From a virus: DNA of 64,000 bases. The stretch is from IMG/VR virus record IMGVR_UViG_3300026292_000003, positions 157,644 to 221,643 of that record; one strand, given 5' to 3'. Under the pieces are notes generated by a model that did no database searches, was not told the origin of the DNA, and saw only the letters and a program-made list of their open reading frames with translations. Position numbers and translations under genes: made by a program. Shown here piece after piece: positions 40,718 through 50,368 of the stretch (position 1 is the stretch's first letter; every line of letters starts with the position of its first letter).

Positions 40718-41479
40718 ATGGATTATAGTAAAGTTGATAAAGACGGAAAAGAGCTTAACACAGTTCCAAAAGCTAATCAAGCAAAACAAGCTGGTTACTA
40801 TGATAGATGGATTGAAAGTGGAAAGACTTGGGGAGAACCTACACCTGAAGATATCAAATGTGAATTACAACTAGATGCCTTATGTGACTTTGAACCACTT
40901 AAATGGGAAATTGATTTAGGTTGGTTTAAAAAAGAAATTAAAGCATATGATGGCAAATGGGTACCATATCTTCGTAGAGAAGGTGTTGTAAATAATAGAG
41001 AAGGATTATGTTTAGTAGGATTACCAGGTGATGAACCTTGGGATAGTTTAAGTATGCCAGAAGCAAGAAGACGTACTGGTAGAAAGTTAAGTGAATTAGA
41101 TTTTAACGAACCAACACAACTATACAAAGACTTAAAAAGTTTACATCCATTATTAGATTATTGGAAGCCTTTGGGACGTACGATGATAGTAAATTCTGGT
41201 GCAGGTGGCTGGTTTCCACCACATAAAGATCAACCTTTATTAACCAGAGATACGTTTAGAGTATGTGCATTTATATCAAACAACGTAACGCATGATGCGT
41301 ATGAATGGCATATGGACGGTCGTGTATGGCCTATTAAAGCAGGTGGAGTATATTATATTAATACTAAAAAGACGCACAGAACTCATGCCTGGAAAGATAA
41401 TAGTTTACATTTAGTAATGAATATACCTAAAACTTGGGAAAATGTACTCAAGCTAATGAGTGCAACCCTCAATTACTAG
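40718..41479 (+). CDS. 2-oxoglutarate/Fe(II)-dependent dioxygenase-like protein
   Basis: 253 residues. The C-terminal half has WFPPHKDQPLL (His169-x-Asp171) and THRTHAW with the distal His, on a jelly-roll-like pattern ending LHLVMNIP. This fits prolyl/aspartyl hydroxylase-like oxygenases, common in T4-like marine phages. Needs Fe(II), 2-oxoglutarate and O2. Substrate unknown; a virion protein side chain is one option. Ribosome site GAGGAA. Confidence 0.75.
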   Translation: MDYSKVDKDGKELNTVPKANQAKQAGYYDRWIESGKTWGEPTPEDIKCELQLDALCDFEPLKWEIDLGWFKKEIKAYDGKWVPYLRREGVVNNREGLCLVGLPGDEPWDSLSMPEARRRTGRKLSELDFNEPTQLYKDLKSLHPLLDYWKPLGRTMIVNSGAGGWFPPHKDQPLLTRDTFRVCAFISNNVTHDAYEWHMDGRVWPIKAGGVYYINTKKTHRTHAWKDNSLHLVMNIPKTWENVLKLMSATLNY

Positions 41480-41497
41480 TGTATATTAAACAAATTA

Positions 41498-41505
41498 GAT
41501 AAATA
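41498..41505 (+). promoter_or_regulatory. Late promoter GATAAATA, leaderless configuration
   Basis: GATAAATA-CTTGT-ATG(41511); five-base gap, no ribosome site. Confidence 0.75.
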
Positions 41506-41510
41506 CTTGT

Positions 41511-42005
41511 ATGAAAGTATTTGATATCATAAACGAAGATGCTGACGGTGGAAGTTCAATGGCAGGTAACTTTGCTAGTGTTAGTTTTCCTTTGTTTGGC
41601 AAAAAGAAGCAGATTAGACGTGCAGTTGATCCTAAAGGATATTTAGGTGATGGCAAACTCAAGCTACCCAAAGTAGGTTATAACAAACCTGTTAAAGTAG
41701 ATAACGTAGCTGAGTCTGTAAACGAGAAGGTATACAAAAAGAACCCAGATGATCCTATGGATCCAGAAGTTCATGTGCCGGGTATGGCAGTATACAGTCT
41801 TAAAGGTCTTGAAAGAGATGTAAAAGGTATGTTTGAAGATTTAGCAAAACAAGCAGGTGATGGTAATTGGGAAAACATAGATTATTACTTACATCAGCAC
41901 GGAGTTTTATCAGCTAAAGTAAAAGCGATAGCAAGTACATATGAAGATTTAGAAAATACGAGAAAACGTGGAGGCAGAGCTTCTCAAGGTATTATAAAAA
42001 GGTAA
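41511..42005 (+). CDS. Late protein with capsid-targeting-like leader
   Basis: 164 residues. Leader MKVFDIINEDA. Then FPLFGKKKQIRRAVDPKGYL, a region with VPGMAVYSLKGLERDVKGMF, and a basic end. A second Ile/Val-x-Glu position (VAESVNE) lies near residue 67. First gene of a leaderless late message that continues through 42011 and 42812. Function unknown. Confidence 0.6.
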   Translation: MKVFDIINEDADGGSSMAGNFASVSFPLFGKKKQIRRAVDPKGYLGDGKLKLPKVGYNKPVKVDNVAESVNEKVYKKNPDDPMDPEVHVPGMAVYSLKGLERDVKGMFEDLAKQAGDGNWENIDYYLHQHGVLSAKVKAIASTYEDLENTRKRGGRASQGIIKR

Positions 42006-42010
42006 CGACA

Positions 42011-42802
42011 ATGACACCAAATGAACAAAAAATTGACAACACTTTTAATAGAGTGATGGACGATATAAACAGATTACAAAAAGCATTCCAACCAGGAAAA
42101 AATTTAGAAAAAGCTATCGCAGAAGTCGGTGGTGATATAGGTTGGTTAACAGAAATTAATAAATCTTTTGATGACTTATATGAATCATTAGAAGAAGGAC
42201 ATATGGGAGCAATAGCTCATTTACAAATGGAAGAATCAGCAAAAAAAGAAGTTAAAGAAAGTGTATTAGACTCTGCAGATGATGATGGGTTTATGGCACG
42301 TTCACAACTATACTTCCTAGCACGTGATGCAATTAATTTGCACGGCATGATTGATGATAGATCAGATTTAGAACCATGGGTTCAAAGTAAAATATCTCAA
42401 GCTTCAAAAGACATTGATGCAGTACGTCGTTATACTGAGTACAATGCAATGGAGCAAGAACAAGAACCAGAAGTACCAGCAGTAATACCAGGAGAAGAAC
42501 CACAAGAAGAAATGCCAACAATAGACGTACAAATGCCAGCAGGAGAATCAGTAGTAGAAGAAAAAGATCCTGAAACAGATTTCACAAGATGGTTAAAAGA
42601 CAAATACAATAAATCAGTGAGAGATCTAAAAGGTGATGAGTATACTAAAATGTCTAAAGAGTTTCAAGCATCTAAGAAAAAAGATGAAAGCATTAATGAA
42701 GAAATGAAATTTGATGACAAAAGAGATGCAGACCTAAAAGTCTTTGCAAAAGATTTGTATAAGAAGGCTGTTAAAAAAGCTAGAAGCAAAGCAAACAAAT
42801 AG
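42011..42802 (+). CDS. Acidic helical late protein
   Basis: 263 residues. Helical N-terminal region (NTFNRVMDDINRLQKAF), a domain with LARDAINLHGMIDDRSDLEP and WVQSKISQASKDIDAV, a Glu/Pro-rich linker (EPEVPAVIPGEEPQEEMP), and a Lys-rich C-terminus. The middle domain resembles one repeated in T4-like marine phage structural proteins. Possible scaffold or core component. No leader tag. Confidence 0.55.
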   Translation: MTPNEQKIDNTFNRVMDDINRLQKAFQPGKNLEKAIAEVGGDIGWLTEINKSFDDLYESLEEGHMGAIAHLQMEESAKKEVKESVLDSADDDGFMARSQLYFLARDAINLHGMIDDRSDLEPWVQSKISQASKDIDAVRRYTEYNAMEQEQEPEVPAVIPGEEPQEEMPTIDVQMPAGESVVEEKDPETDFTRWLKDKYNKSVRDLKGDEYTKMSKEFQASKKKDESINEEMKFDDKRDADLKVFAKDLYKKAVKKARSKANK

Positions 42803-42811
42803 GAGCATATC

Positions 42812-45637
42812 ATGAGAATACTAGACTTAGGCGAAGCTGGTTACGAAGGACAATCAGAAGCACAAAAACATTATTTTTATATTGAAGGCGATTACGATCA
42901 AGATCGTGGAATAAGTGAAAAAGATTGTGAAGAGATTACAAAACAACTTGTTGATATGGGATTAAAAGCTCATTGTCAACCAGATGAGTCTAGACAAGGT
43001 GTTGTAGAAATTAACACTTACAGTGGTCATACAACTATAGCAGATGCACTAGCTAAAGCTGGATACGAAGCTGATGCAGTTGGCGACTATGCAGGTTTTA
43101 CTTTTCATGAAGGTGAAGCAAATATTATAGCAGAAAATCCAAAAAAATTTACAAAAGCAGACTTTGACGCAAACGAAGACAAAAACTATCACACAGAAAA
43201 CGGTGTTGAATTAGCTAAAGCATTTGGTACTCCAGAAGAGATTGAGCAAATGGAACAAATTGCAAAAAATCATTATACTCGTGGACATATACTATCACAT
43301 GAAATAGATGCTCGTAGTGAAATTGTTGGAAAATATCTTCCATCATTAGAATCACAAGAAGAAGCAATGAGTAAAATGACTGAAGGCGATTTACAACCAG
43401 GTGATATAGAATTACTAAAACCAATGGTTGATATGAAACCAGAAGTATTAAAAGTTTATGCAAGAAATATTATAAAGAAATATCCACACCTTAAAGATAA
43501 CGTTATGAGAATGTTACCTGAATCACAAGAAGAAGATTTTATTGTTACATACAACGGAACACAAAAAGCAAATGATGCAGATTCTGCATTAGATATTTTA
43601 CAAGATAATGGATATGATGTAGAACGTGACTTTGATGGTACGTTTAAAGTATCTTATGAAGGTGTACAAAAAGCAGATAATATATATGACGTATTAGATT
43701 TATTACGTGATGAAGGTTATGAAGTACAAATTGCTGAACGTAAACTTTCTAAAGGTGAAGAAGATAAAAAAGAAGATATTGTAAAAGGCATGAAAAAAGA
43801 TAAAGACGGATTCAAAGAAAGATATGGCAAAGATGCAGAAGCAGTAATGTATGCGACAGCAACTAAATTAGCCAAAGAAGAAAATATAGTTGAAGACGAT
43901 GAACAAGCACTTGCACGTCAATTAATGCGTAAAGATGGAATTGATCCAGATAAAGTAAGTGACGGTGGAGTATTTTCCAAGTATCGTGAAAAGGCAAAGA
44001 AACAACTATCAGAAGATTTTATGGACGACAGAAAATATCAGAGCTTAGAAGAATTAAGAGACAAGTTAGTAGATATTGAAAAACATATTAAACGTTTAGG
44101 CGTTATGGACGGTGCCACAGAGTGGGAAGGTAAACACCTAACAGGTACAGCCGATATACACGACCAACTTACTACTATGTATAAAGATATTGCAGGACTA
44201 CAAGGTGCAGTAGGTAGAGCATTAAAAATAGTACCTGCAGAACAAAATCCATCTACAAAAGAATTTAAAAAGAAATATGGAATGGGCGAAGCAGACTCAA
44301 TGGGAATGAACAAGTATGGACTTGCGGCGGCAAAGAAAAATGGCAAGTTTATCTCATATAGAAATGGTAAAAAAACAGGTGAGTTTGATTCTATGGAAGA
44401 ACTTTCAAAACACCAACTTGATTTAATTAAAGATGAATCAGTAGAAGTAAAAGAAGGTGTAAATGATGTAGATAAAATTCATCAACTTACAGATGAGCTT
44501 TATAGAGAATTAGTTGATTTCCAAAACGAAGAGTTTGATGAAAACATTGAAGAGCTTATTGGACACCTAGCAGAATTCAAAGCTAAACTTGAAGGTGATA
44601 CAGGATCATTTTCAGAAGATACTATTAAAGAAGCATATATCAATAATACAAAAGATGCTATTGACATTTTAGGACGGCTACGAGGCAAAGGTAAGCAGTT
44701 AGAAAGAGGCCAACAAGAATACAAAGGTAACCTACCAAATGAGTACGTTAATGATGTATGGGACGTATGGACTTGGATGGAAAGTAAACTTGGTGGTGGA
44801 GCAGAAGCAAATGATCCAAAACTTAAAGCAATTATGCAAGAAGTATTTTGGCTCAGAGGCGAAGCTAAAAAAATGGAAAGAAATTACAGTCCAGATCTAG
44901 AGCGTTCAGAAGATCATATGGGAGCGGCAGGTTTTGGAAATATGGTAGTGAATACTTTATATCCATTAATGCAATGGCTAGATATGAATGATAGTAAGTT
45001 AAACGAATTTGATATTAAAAAATCATTTAATAATATTGCTAACAACGTTAAAAACACTATGTCAAATGTTGTTAAAGGAAATCCATTAAGAACTAAAATG
45101 AATAAAAATGCAAATAAAAATGGACCAAGTTTAGCAAGACAGATTAATTGGGGTGGAAAGTATGAGTCAAAAGATGATATAAACGAACTTGATACATTTG
45201 CACCAAAAACAGATTACATAAAAGGTCCAGGTGGCGAGTTTTATAAAATTGAATATCGTAACAATAGTGGACTAACAGGTAAACGTAAAGATGATACGGC
45301 TAGATTCGTTTCAGTGAATCCTGCAAGTGATCAAGAAGTATCTGCATTAAATTTAGATGATATGATTGCTAAAGGTAATACAAGTATTCATCAAGGACAC
45401 GATCATCAAGGTGGATTACCTTGGAGTGATAAAGACATTGCTGTTTATGCATATGGCGGCGATGATTATGAAGAAGGAATTCCTAACAATGCAAAAATGA
45501 AATTAATTAAAGTAATGACTACAGAAGCTGAAAAGAAAAGGAAAGCAGAGCTAGGCACGAAAATACGTTCGTGGAGAGAAACAAAAGCTGACATGAAGAA
45601 GAAAATTGAAGCTTCTAAACCAGGAGATAAAAAATGA
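42812..45637 (+). CDS. 941-residue modular protein, possible capsid polyprotein
   Basis: Leader MRILDLGEAGYEG. The chain has many short segments ending in hydrophobic-x-Glu followed by a small or acidic residue: MTEGDL, LPESQEE, LSEDFM, MGEADS, VKEGVN, LNEFDI, INELDT. Two similar 40-residue units (FIVTYNGTQKANDADSALDI and FKVSYEGVQKADNIYDVLDL) lie side by side near 250-320. I infer a polyprotein cut by a gp21-like prohead protease. No enzyme domain recognised. Ribosome site GGAG. Confidence 0.5.
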   Translation: MRILDLGEAGYEGQSEAQKHYFYIEGDYDQDRGISEKDCEEITKQLVDMGLKAHCQPDESRQGVVEINTYSGHTTIADALAKAGYEADAVGDYAGFTFHEGEANIIAENPKKFTKADFDANEDKNYHTENGVELAKAFGTPEEIEQMEQIAKNHYTRGHILSHEIDARSEIVGKYLPSLESQEEAMSKMTEGDLQPGDIELLKPMVDMKPEVLKVYARNIIKKYPHLKDNVMRMLPESQEEDFIVTYNGTQKANDADSALDILQDNGYDVERDFDGTFKVSYEGVQKADNIYDVLDLLRDEGYEVQIAERKLSKGEEDKKEDIVKGMKKDKDGFKERYGKDAEAVMYATATKLAKEENIVEDDEQALARQLMRKDGIDPDKVSDGGVFSKYREKAKKQLSEDFMDDRKYQSLEELRDKLVDIEKHIKRLGVMDGATEWEGKHLTGTADIHDQLTTMYKDIAGLQGAVGRALKIVPAEQNPSTKEFKKKYGMGEADSMGMNKYGLAAAKKNGKFISYRNGKKTGEFDSMEELSKHQLDLIKDESVEVKEGVNDVDKIHQLTDELYRELVDFQNEEFDENIEELIGHLAEFKAKLEGDTGSFSEDTIKEAYINNTKDAIDILGRLRGKGKQLERGQQEYKGNLPNEYVNDVWDVWTWMESKLGGGAEANDPKLKAIMQEVFWLRGEAKKMERNYSPDLERSEDHMGAAGFGNMVVNTLYPLMQWLDMNDSKLNEFDIKKSFNNIANNVKNTMSNVVKGNPLRTKMNKNANKNGPSLARQINWGGKYESKDDINELDTFAPKTDYIKGPGGEFYKIEYRNNSGLTGKRKDDTARFVSVNPASDQEVSALNLDDMIAKGNTSIHQGHDHQGGLPWSDKDIAVYAYGGDDYEEGIPNNAKMKLIKVMTTEAEKKRKAELGTKIRSWRETKADMKKKIEASKPGDKK

Positions 45638-45885
45638 TATTTAATTGGATTAAAAACATATTAGGTGTTGGTGAAAAGCCTTTGGTTTTAACTGACGAAG
45701 TAGAGCCAAAGAAAAATGAGATTAAACCTATTATCGTAAAACCTTCATTTAAAACTAAAAAAGATTTGTCAAGTATGACAAAAGGTAGACTTGAAGAAGT
45801 TGGTAGAATCTATGGTATAGAATTAGATAAAAGATTAACTAAAGCTAAACTAGTAGATCAACTTTGGAAACAGTTAAAGAAATAA
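45634..45885 (+). CDS. Small protein with SAP/HeH-like C-terminus
   Basis: 83 residues, overlapping the previous gene by 4 bases. N-terminus is amphipathic (IFNWIKNILGVG). The C-terminal 40 residues (LSSMTKGRLEEVGRIYGIEL, then KRLTKAKLVDQLWKQ) look like a SAP/HeH helix-extension-helix, a DNA-binding fold. Function unknown. Confidence 0.55.
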   Translation: MIFNWIKNILGVGEKPLVLTDEVEPKKNEIKPIIVKPSFKTKKDLSSMTKGRLEEVGRIYGIELDKRLTKAKLVDQLWKQLKK

Positions 45886-46077
45886 ATGATGGCTGAATTC
45901 GTTAGAAAGCCAGCAGAGCATACTAACGGACATTGCCAAAATTGTGGACATCCTAGCCATTGTGGTGGAAGTCTACAACAAGAAGTAAGAGATTATGCTT
46001 GTGATAGTAAAGATAATAATAACACACGTATGATTGAAGTCTGTAAATGTTGCAGATGTAAAAACTGTACTAAATAG
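45886..46077 (+). CDS. Small Cys-rich (zinc-binding) protein
   Basis: 63 residues. GHCQNCGHPSHC, then Cys in DYACDS and CKCCRCKNC: enough ligands for two zinc sites. Similar zinc-ribbon mini-proteins are common in T4-like marine phages. Starts directly after the previous stop. Confidence 0.65.
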   Translation: MMAEFVRKPAEHTNGHCQNCGHPSHCGGSLQQEVRDYACDSKDNNNTRMIEVCKCCRCKNCTK

Positions 46078-46093
46078 TACAAAGGACTAAATT

Positions 46094-46237
46094 ATGAAGT
46101 TACATAAAGGTTTTGTAGAACACGAAACTACGCCGAAGAAGACAAGCATTGGGAACAATAAATCCAGACATAAAACTTCTTCTATGAATAAGCATAAGAG
46201 GCGTTCATACAAGCCGTATAGAGGACAAGGAAAATGA
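46094..46237 (+). CDS. 47-residue basic protein
   Basis: MKLHKGFVEHETTPKKTSIG, then NKHKRRSYKPYRGQGK. The ending (KHKRRSYKxYRGQGK/R) matches small conserved proteins of T4-like marine phages. Its TGA overlaps the next ATG. Probable nucleic-acid binding. Confidence 0.65.
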   Translation: MKLHKGFVEHETTPKKTSIGNNKSRHKTSSMNKHKRRSYKPYRGQGK

Positions 46238-47436
46238 GACTAGATCAACTATTTAAAGAAAATGATACTACAGTAAAAACTATGTCTATGCCTGAGAAGG
46301 TAGCAGTATTTGATAGATTACAACCAGGTCAAGAAATTGGCTTATGGTTTGATTCAGTTATTAGAAGAGCTGACAAGTATAAACCCTTTGTAGTTGGTAG
46401 AAAAACAAGATCAAAATTACGTCCTTTAGAAAAAATTACACTATTACAAAAAAGCAAAGATGGTGGAACAGGTGGTATGAAATACTACCTATATAAGAGA
46501 AATGGTGACAATGTTAGTTTAGCAATGGGCGATATGGCCGCAAGTCTAGTAGACATTAAAGAAGCTAAAGCATATGACATAAACGAAGCTGATACAACTA
46601 TAATGGAAAGAATAGTACTAGATATAGACTATAGTAGAAATCCAGAAGCATTACTTAAAGCAGTTAATACAATGGGTAAAAGATTAGACCTTACATTAAT
46701 GAATGCACCACAAGCAATTAAAGATTTAAAAGAAAAAGGCTTTGCTAGAATAGAAGGTAAAGATGCAGACATTATGTCATTTGTAAATTATCTATATTCA
46801 AAAGGTATTGAGCCAAACTACGATATTCAAAATATGGATAAAGTACAAACACCAGGTTTAAATGCTAATCCAAATATGCCTGCATTTATAGGCAAGAAAG
46901 AAGTACCAGTTGAAGAAGGTATTCCATTATCCACAATGTACGGACTTGTTATTGATGGCAAGTATGTTGCTAAAGGCTCAAAAGAAAAAATGAGAAAAAT
47001 GCAAAAAGAAAAAGGTGGTACAGTTTATAATGCTCCTGGCAAAAAAGTAGGAGACAGTGAAGGTAAAGTTAAAGAAGGACATTCTAATACTAGACAGCAA
47101 TCTCAAACTATGTTAAAACTAGAAGAGTTAAGAGATATGATTATGGTACTAGATATGAATGATGATTCAAAAACATCAGCACTTACAGCATTAGATCAAG
47201 TAGCTGATGATATAACAGTTCTTGAATCAAAAGATGGAGCTAATAGTTCTACATATGGTGGACCCAGAGCGGCACAGATATATTTAAAAACTATAGACGA
47301 CTATGCTATGATGCTTAAAGGCAAAGATGGCGATGTAGAAGAAATAGGATATAGAATTCAAAATGCGGCAGATGATTTAAGAAAACATCTAAAACTTGAT
47401 CCTACTAATTTAAGAACAGCATTTAACGAAAAGTAA
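46234..47436 (+). CDS. Late protein with capsid-targeting-like leader and internal cleavage-like sites
   Basis: 400 residues. Leader MRLDQLFKEND. The N-terminal domain is beta-rich (PGQEIGLWFDSVIRRADKYK). Further hydrophobic-x-Glu sites occur at INEADT, VEEGIP and VKEGHS. A helical C-terminal domain (MLKLEELRDMIMVLDMNDDS) resembles regions of the 941-residue protein. Proposed multi-part internal head protein. Confidence 0.55.
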   Translation: MRLDQLFKENDTTVKTMSMPEKVAVFDRLQPGQEIGLWFDSVIRRADKYKPFVVGRKTRSKLRPLEKITLLQKSKDGGTGGMKYYLYKRNGDNVSLAMGDMAASLVDIKEAKAYDINEADTTIMERIVLDIDYSRNPEALLKAVNTMGKRLDLTLMNAPQAIKDLKEKGFARIEGKDADIMSFVNYLYSKGIEPNYDIQNMDKVQTPGLNANPNMPAFIGKKEVPVEEGIPLSTMYGLVIDGKYVAKGSKEKMRKMQKEKGGTVYNAPGKKVGDSEGKVKEGHSNTRQQSQTMLKLEELRDMIMVLDMNDDSKTSALTALDQVADDITVLESKDGANSSTYGGPRAAQIYLKTIDDYAMMLKGKDGDVEEIGYRIQNAADDLRKHLKLDPTNLRTAFNEK

Positions 47437-47448
47437 TAGGAGAGAATA

Positions 47449-48528
47449 ATGAGATTACATGATTTATTTTTATTAAAAGAATACGATGATTTAGAACAAG
47501 AAAAACAAGGTATTATCTCTGCTATATCTGGACTTCGTGCTGACAACGAAGAAGATGCTAAACTATTAGATAGAATTTATAAAGTATTAAACACAGGCCA
47601 AATTGGTCAAAATATTTCAAATGCTTTCACAGTACCATTAGAAGGTGAACCATTAAGTGATAAAGAAAAAGCTCTAGTAGTACAAGACATGACTACTATT
47701 ATTTCTCAATCAGATAATGATTTTAAATCACTTTCAGGTATGACAGAAATGTTAGAAAAAGGTGGCGTTGTTGATGTTGGAGCATTAGATTCTCCACTAA
47801 CTACATTCAGCAATGTATTTCAACACCCAGCGGCAGTTAAAGTATTTCATGCATTAAAGAATTATGGAACTGGTAAAAAACAAAAAGGCCCAGGCGAATA
47901 TGCTTTGGCTTGTTTAACTAATAAAATTAGATTAGCGGCAGGTGAAGGTGACATTGAAGTTGATGGCATTGGAAAAGTAGAATTAAAATCAGCAGTATCT
48001 AGCACAGGTGGACGTATAGGTTACGGTGGTGGATCACAAAAAGCTAAAAGAGCAGTACTAGACAAATACGCAGAAAGAATTCCAACAGTTATGGGTGCTA
48101 TTGGTGGTAAAGGTGGTTCGTTGGGATTAAGTAAATTTGTTCCAGCATTAGCACAAGACTTACCACTTAATGATGCAGACAGTAAGAAATTAAGAGAACA
48201 GATTGCAAGTGAACTATTAACAATGGATATGGAAAACTTTGCACAACCAATTATAAAAGCATTTGGTAGTACAGACAATGTAGAACAAATTGAAGACGAA
48301 TATTTAAAAGCAAACTTTGCATGGTACAAAGATAGAGATGATTTTGATGCCCTATTACTATGTAGTTTCCCGAATGAAAAATTTGCTATGATTAAAAATG
48401 ATAGTGATTTAATAGCCTTTAGAAGAGGCGGACAAGCTAACTCAACAAGTATAAGTATTATTCCTACACAAGCTGGTGCAGGAAGAGAACAATGGGCTCA
48501 GCTAACTCTAAATAAGGCTAAGGTATAA
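47449..48528 (+). CDS. PD-(D/E)XK-like nuclease with capsid-targeting-like leader
   Basis: 359 residues. Leader MRLHDLFLLKEYD. The middle has GPGEYALACLTNKIRLA, then GEGDIEVDGIGKVELKSA: a Glu, then G-D, then E-x-K, the order of the PD-(D/E)XK nuclease core. The C-terminal domain is alpha/beta and unassigned. A packaged nuclease could attack host DNA or rival DNA on entry; that is inference. Ribosome site TAGGAGAG. Confidence 0.6.
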   Translation: MRLHDLFLLKEYDDLEQEKQGIISAISGLRADNEEDAKLLDRIYKVLNTGQIGQNISNAFTVPLEGEPLSDKEKALVVQDMTTIISQSDNDFKSLSGMTEMLEKGGVVDVGALDSPLTTFSNVFQHPAAVKVFHALKNYGTGKKQKGPGEYALACLTNKIRLAAGEGDIEVDGIGKVELKSAVSSTGGRIGYGGGSQKAKRAVLDKYAERIPTVMGAIGGKGGSLGLSKFVPALAQDLPLNDADSKKLREQIASELLTMDMENFAQPIIKAFGSTDNVEQIEDEYLKANFAWYKDRDDFDALLLCSFPNEKFAMIKNDSDLIAFRRGGQANSTSISIIPTQAGAGREQWAQLTLNKAKV

Positions 48529-48531
48529 TAT

Positions 48532-48771
48532 ATGATGTTTTGGTACTATTGGGCATTAAAAGCAATAGCAGGCGGAATTATAGGAAGTGCATTTGCTAAT
48601 TGGTTCCAAGGAACTAAAGTAGGTATATGGTTTTTTAAAAAAGTAGAAAACTTAATGCATTGGGCGGCTGAACGTTATAATCTAGAAATACTAAAAACTG
48701 AAAGTAGATTTGCAAAAAAATATCCCACAATAATGGAAAGATTAGAGAAATTAGAAAAAAAGAGAAAGTAG
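48532..48771 (+). CDS. Small membrane-anchored protein
   Basis: 79 residues. One hydrophobic N-terminal segment (WYYWALKAIAGGIIGSAFANW) with a Gly zipper, then an amphipathic and charged C-terminal helix (MERLEKLEKKRK). No ribosome site is obvious. Function unknown. Confidence 0.55.
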   Translation: MMFWYYWALKAIAGGIIGSAFANWFQGTKVGIWFFKKVENLMHWAAERYNLEILKTESRFAKKYPTIMERLEKLEKKRK

Positions 48772-48775
48772 TACT

Positions 48776-49504
48776 ATGTCTATAGAAGCTTGGGAAAATA
48801 GATACACAGTAAGAAAATTTTCAGAAACTAACAGAGAAATCAATCCAGAACATTTAAAATATCTAGAAACAGCATTAAACAACTTACCATATCAGTGTAA
48901 TATAAAATCTGATGTATGGATATATCTTGGCAGTAGTGATAAAGATCTTGAATTCAGAAAATGGTTGATGGAAAATATATACAATATGTATAATCAAAAA
49001 GGTGAATTTAAAGAACATATGTTACCTGTGCTACAAGCACCCGGTATTATGTTGTGTGTCAAAACAAGTAGAGCTTGGTTAGATGGAGCAGGTGACAGAT
49101 CATCTAGTGATATAGAAGCTATAGCAGATAGAGCAGAAGGTATGTTTACTGGTGCAGTTATTGCAATAATGCTAAACTTTGGATACAAAGTAGGAACATT
49201 TCGTTGCACATCTGGACTAGAAGAATACCCAAACGATAAAATAGAATACTTTTCTAACTACATTAAAGACAGATATGAATCACAACTTGCACATATGTTT
49301 CAAACAGATGATCCAGAAGAATTTGAATTTGAGCCAGGAACAATAGTAGCATTTGGCCCAGAAGATGAAAAATACATAAACATTAAAACTGGTAAAGCTC
49401 TAGTACCTGGAACCAATAAAGCTGAATGGAATGGTTACGAATTTCATTCTTATAAGATAACAGGTAGACAAACTTACGATATACCTTCGTGTATCTTTCA
49501 ATAG
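48776..49504 (+). CDS. Nitroreductase-family flavoprotein
   Basis: 242 residues. Starts AWENRYTVRKFSETN, the FMN-binding R-x-S/T-x-R-x-F/Y of nitroreductases; later MLPVLQAPGIMLCV and a GAVIAIMLNFGYKVGTFRC helix-strand region. Probably an FMN-dependent NAD(P)H oxidoreductase. Substrate unknown. Lies between the head-type array and the P-loop-like gene at 49514. Confidence 0.7.
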   Translation: MSIEAWENRYTVRKFSETNREINPEHLKYLETALNNLPYQCNIKSDVWIYLGSSDKDLEFRKWLMENIYNMYNQKGEFKEHMLPVLQAPGIMLCVKTSRAWLDGAGDRSSSDIEAIADRAEGMFTGAVIAIMLNFGYKVGTFRCTSGLEEYPNDKIEYFSNYIKDRYESQLAHMFQTDDPEEFEFEPGTIVAFGPEDEKYINIKTGKALVPGTNKAEWNGYEFHSYKITGRQTYDIPSCIFQ

Positions 49505-49513
49505 GAAACAAAT

Positions 49514-50368
49514 ATGAATCACATTTATCTAGTATGTACTCGTAGTGCGATAAGTGCTAGTGCATTAACTTATATAATAAATCAAAGTCCACAGTTCTAT
49601 AACATAACCCATCAAGGCCTTTATATAGATGAAGATGGTGAAAGCTTCTCAAAAGCAGTTACTATAAATGATTGGTGGAATATTCCACATGACTTCGCTA
49701 AAGCATACAATGAAGATTTACGTAACAATGAGACCATGTCCGTTGACACATTAAAGGCATTGTGTGATGCTTGGACTATAGACAAGGATATAGCATTATT
49801 CACACACGCAAAAAACACAAAAGACATTATGAAGTGGAGAGATGAATTTAATTTACCAATAAAAGTAGTTACTACGATTATGGGAAAAAATTGTTTTAAA
49901 TATTTGGATATGTATTTAAAAAGAGAGTATAGTAGCCTAATGAATGAGTTTACTGATTTGTTTGATACTTGGAAACACATATACAATCAATTCTTAACTA
50001 TAGATACAATATGGGCATCTAATACTGATTGCGTACTAGAAATGAACGACTGGTTAGACTCAGCAGAAGTAGCCTATAACAAGCTAGATATAGCACATAA
50101 TAAGCACATAGCACAATGGATAAGCGAATATAAGATGTACAACAGTTATACTGAATTAGATATTCAAAAGAATAATATATCTAACAAGTTGAAAACAATA
50201 TGTTACATTTACAATAAATATGAGTATATGCTCCATAACGATATGGCTAAACGTTTATTTGCAATCGCAGTAATTGATGCAGTTAGAGAATGGGAAGAAA
50301 ATAGTACTATGCAAGATATAATCAATAGGGTTGCAAAAAAGGCAAGATTGAGCTTGACTAATACCTAG
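49514..50368 (+). CDS. Possible sulfotransferase-like protein
   Basis: 284 residues. N-terminus HIYLVCTRSAISASALTYII has the strand-loop-helix of a sulfotransferase PAPS loop without a Lys. A later strand (DIALFTHAKN) and IKVVTTIMG resemble the 3'-phosphate region. The family is weakly supported. Related in layout to the genes at 14773, 60163 and 60851. Ribosome site AGGAA. Confidence 0.4.
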   Translation: MNHIYLVCTRSAISASALTYIINQSPQFYNITHQGLYIDEDGESFSKAVTINDWWNIPHDFAKAYNEDLRNNETMSVDTLKALCDAWTIDKDIALFTHAKNTKDIMKWRDEFNLPIKVVTTIMGKNCFKYLDMYLKREYSSLMNEFTDLFDTWKHIYNQFLTIDTIWASNTDCVLEMNDWLDSAEVAYNKLDIAHNKHIAQWISEYKMYNSYTELDIQKNNISNKLKTICYIYNKYEYMLHNDMAKRLFAIAVIDAVREWEENSTMQDIINRVAKKARLSLTNT

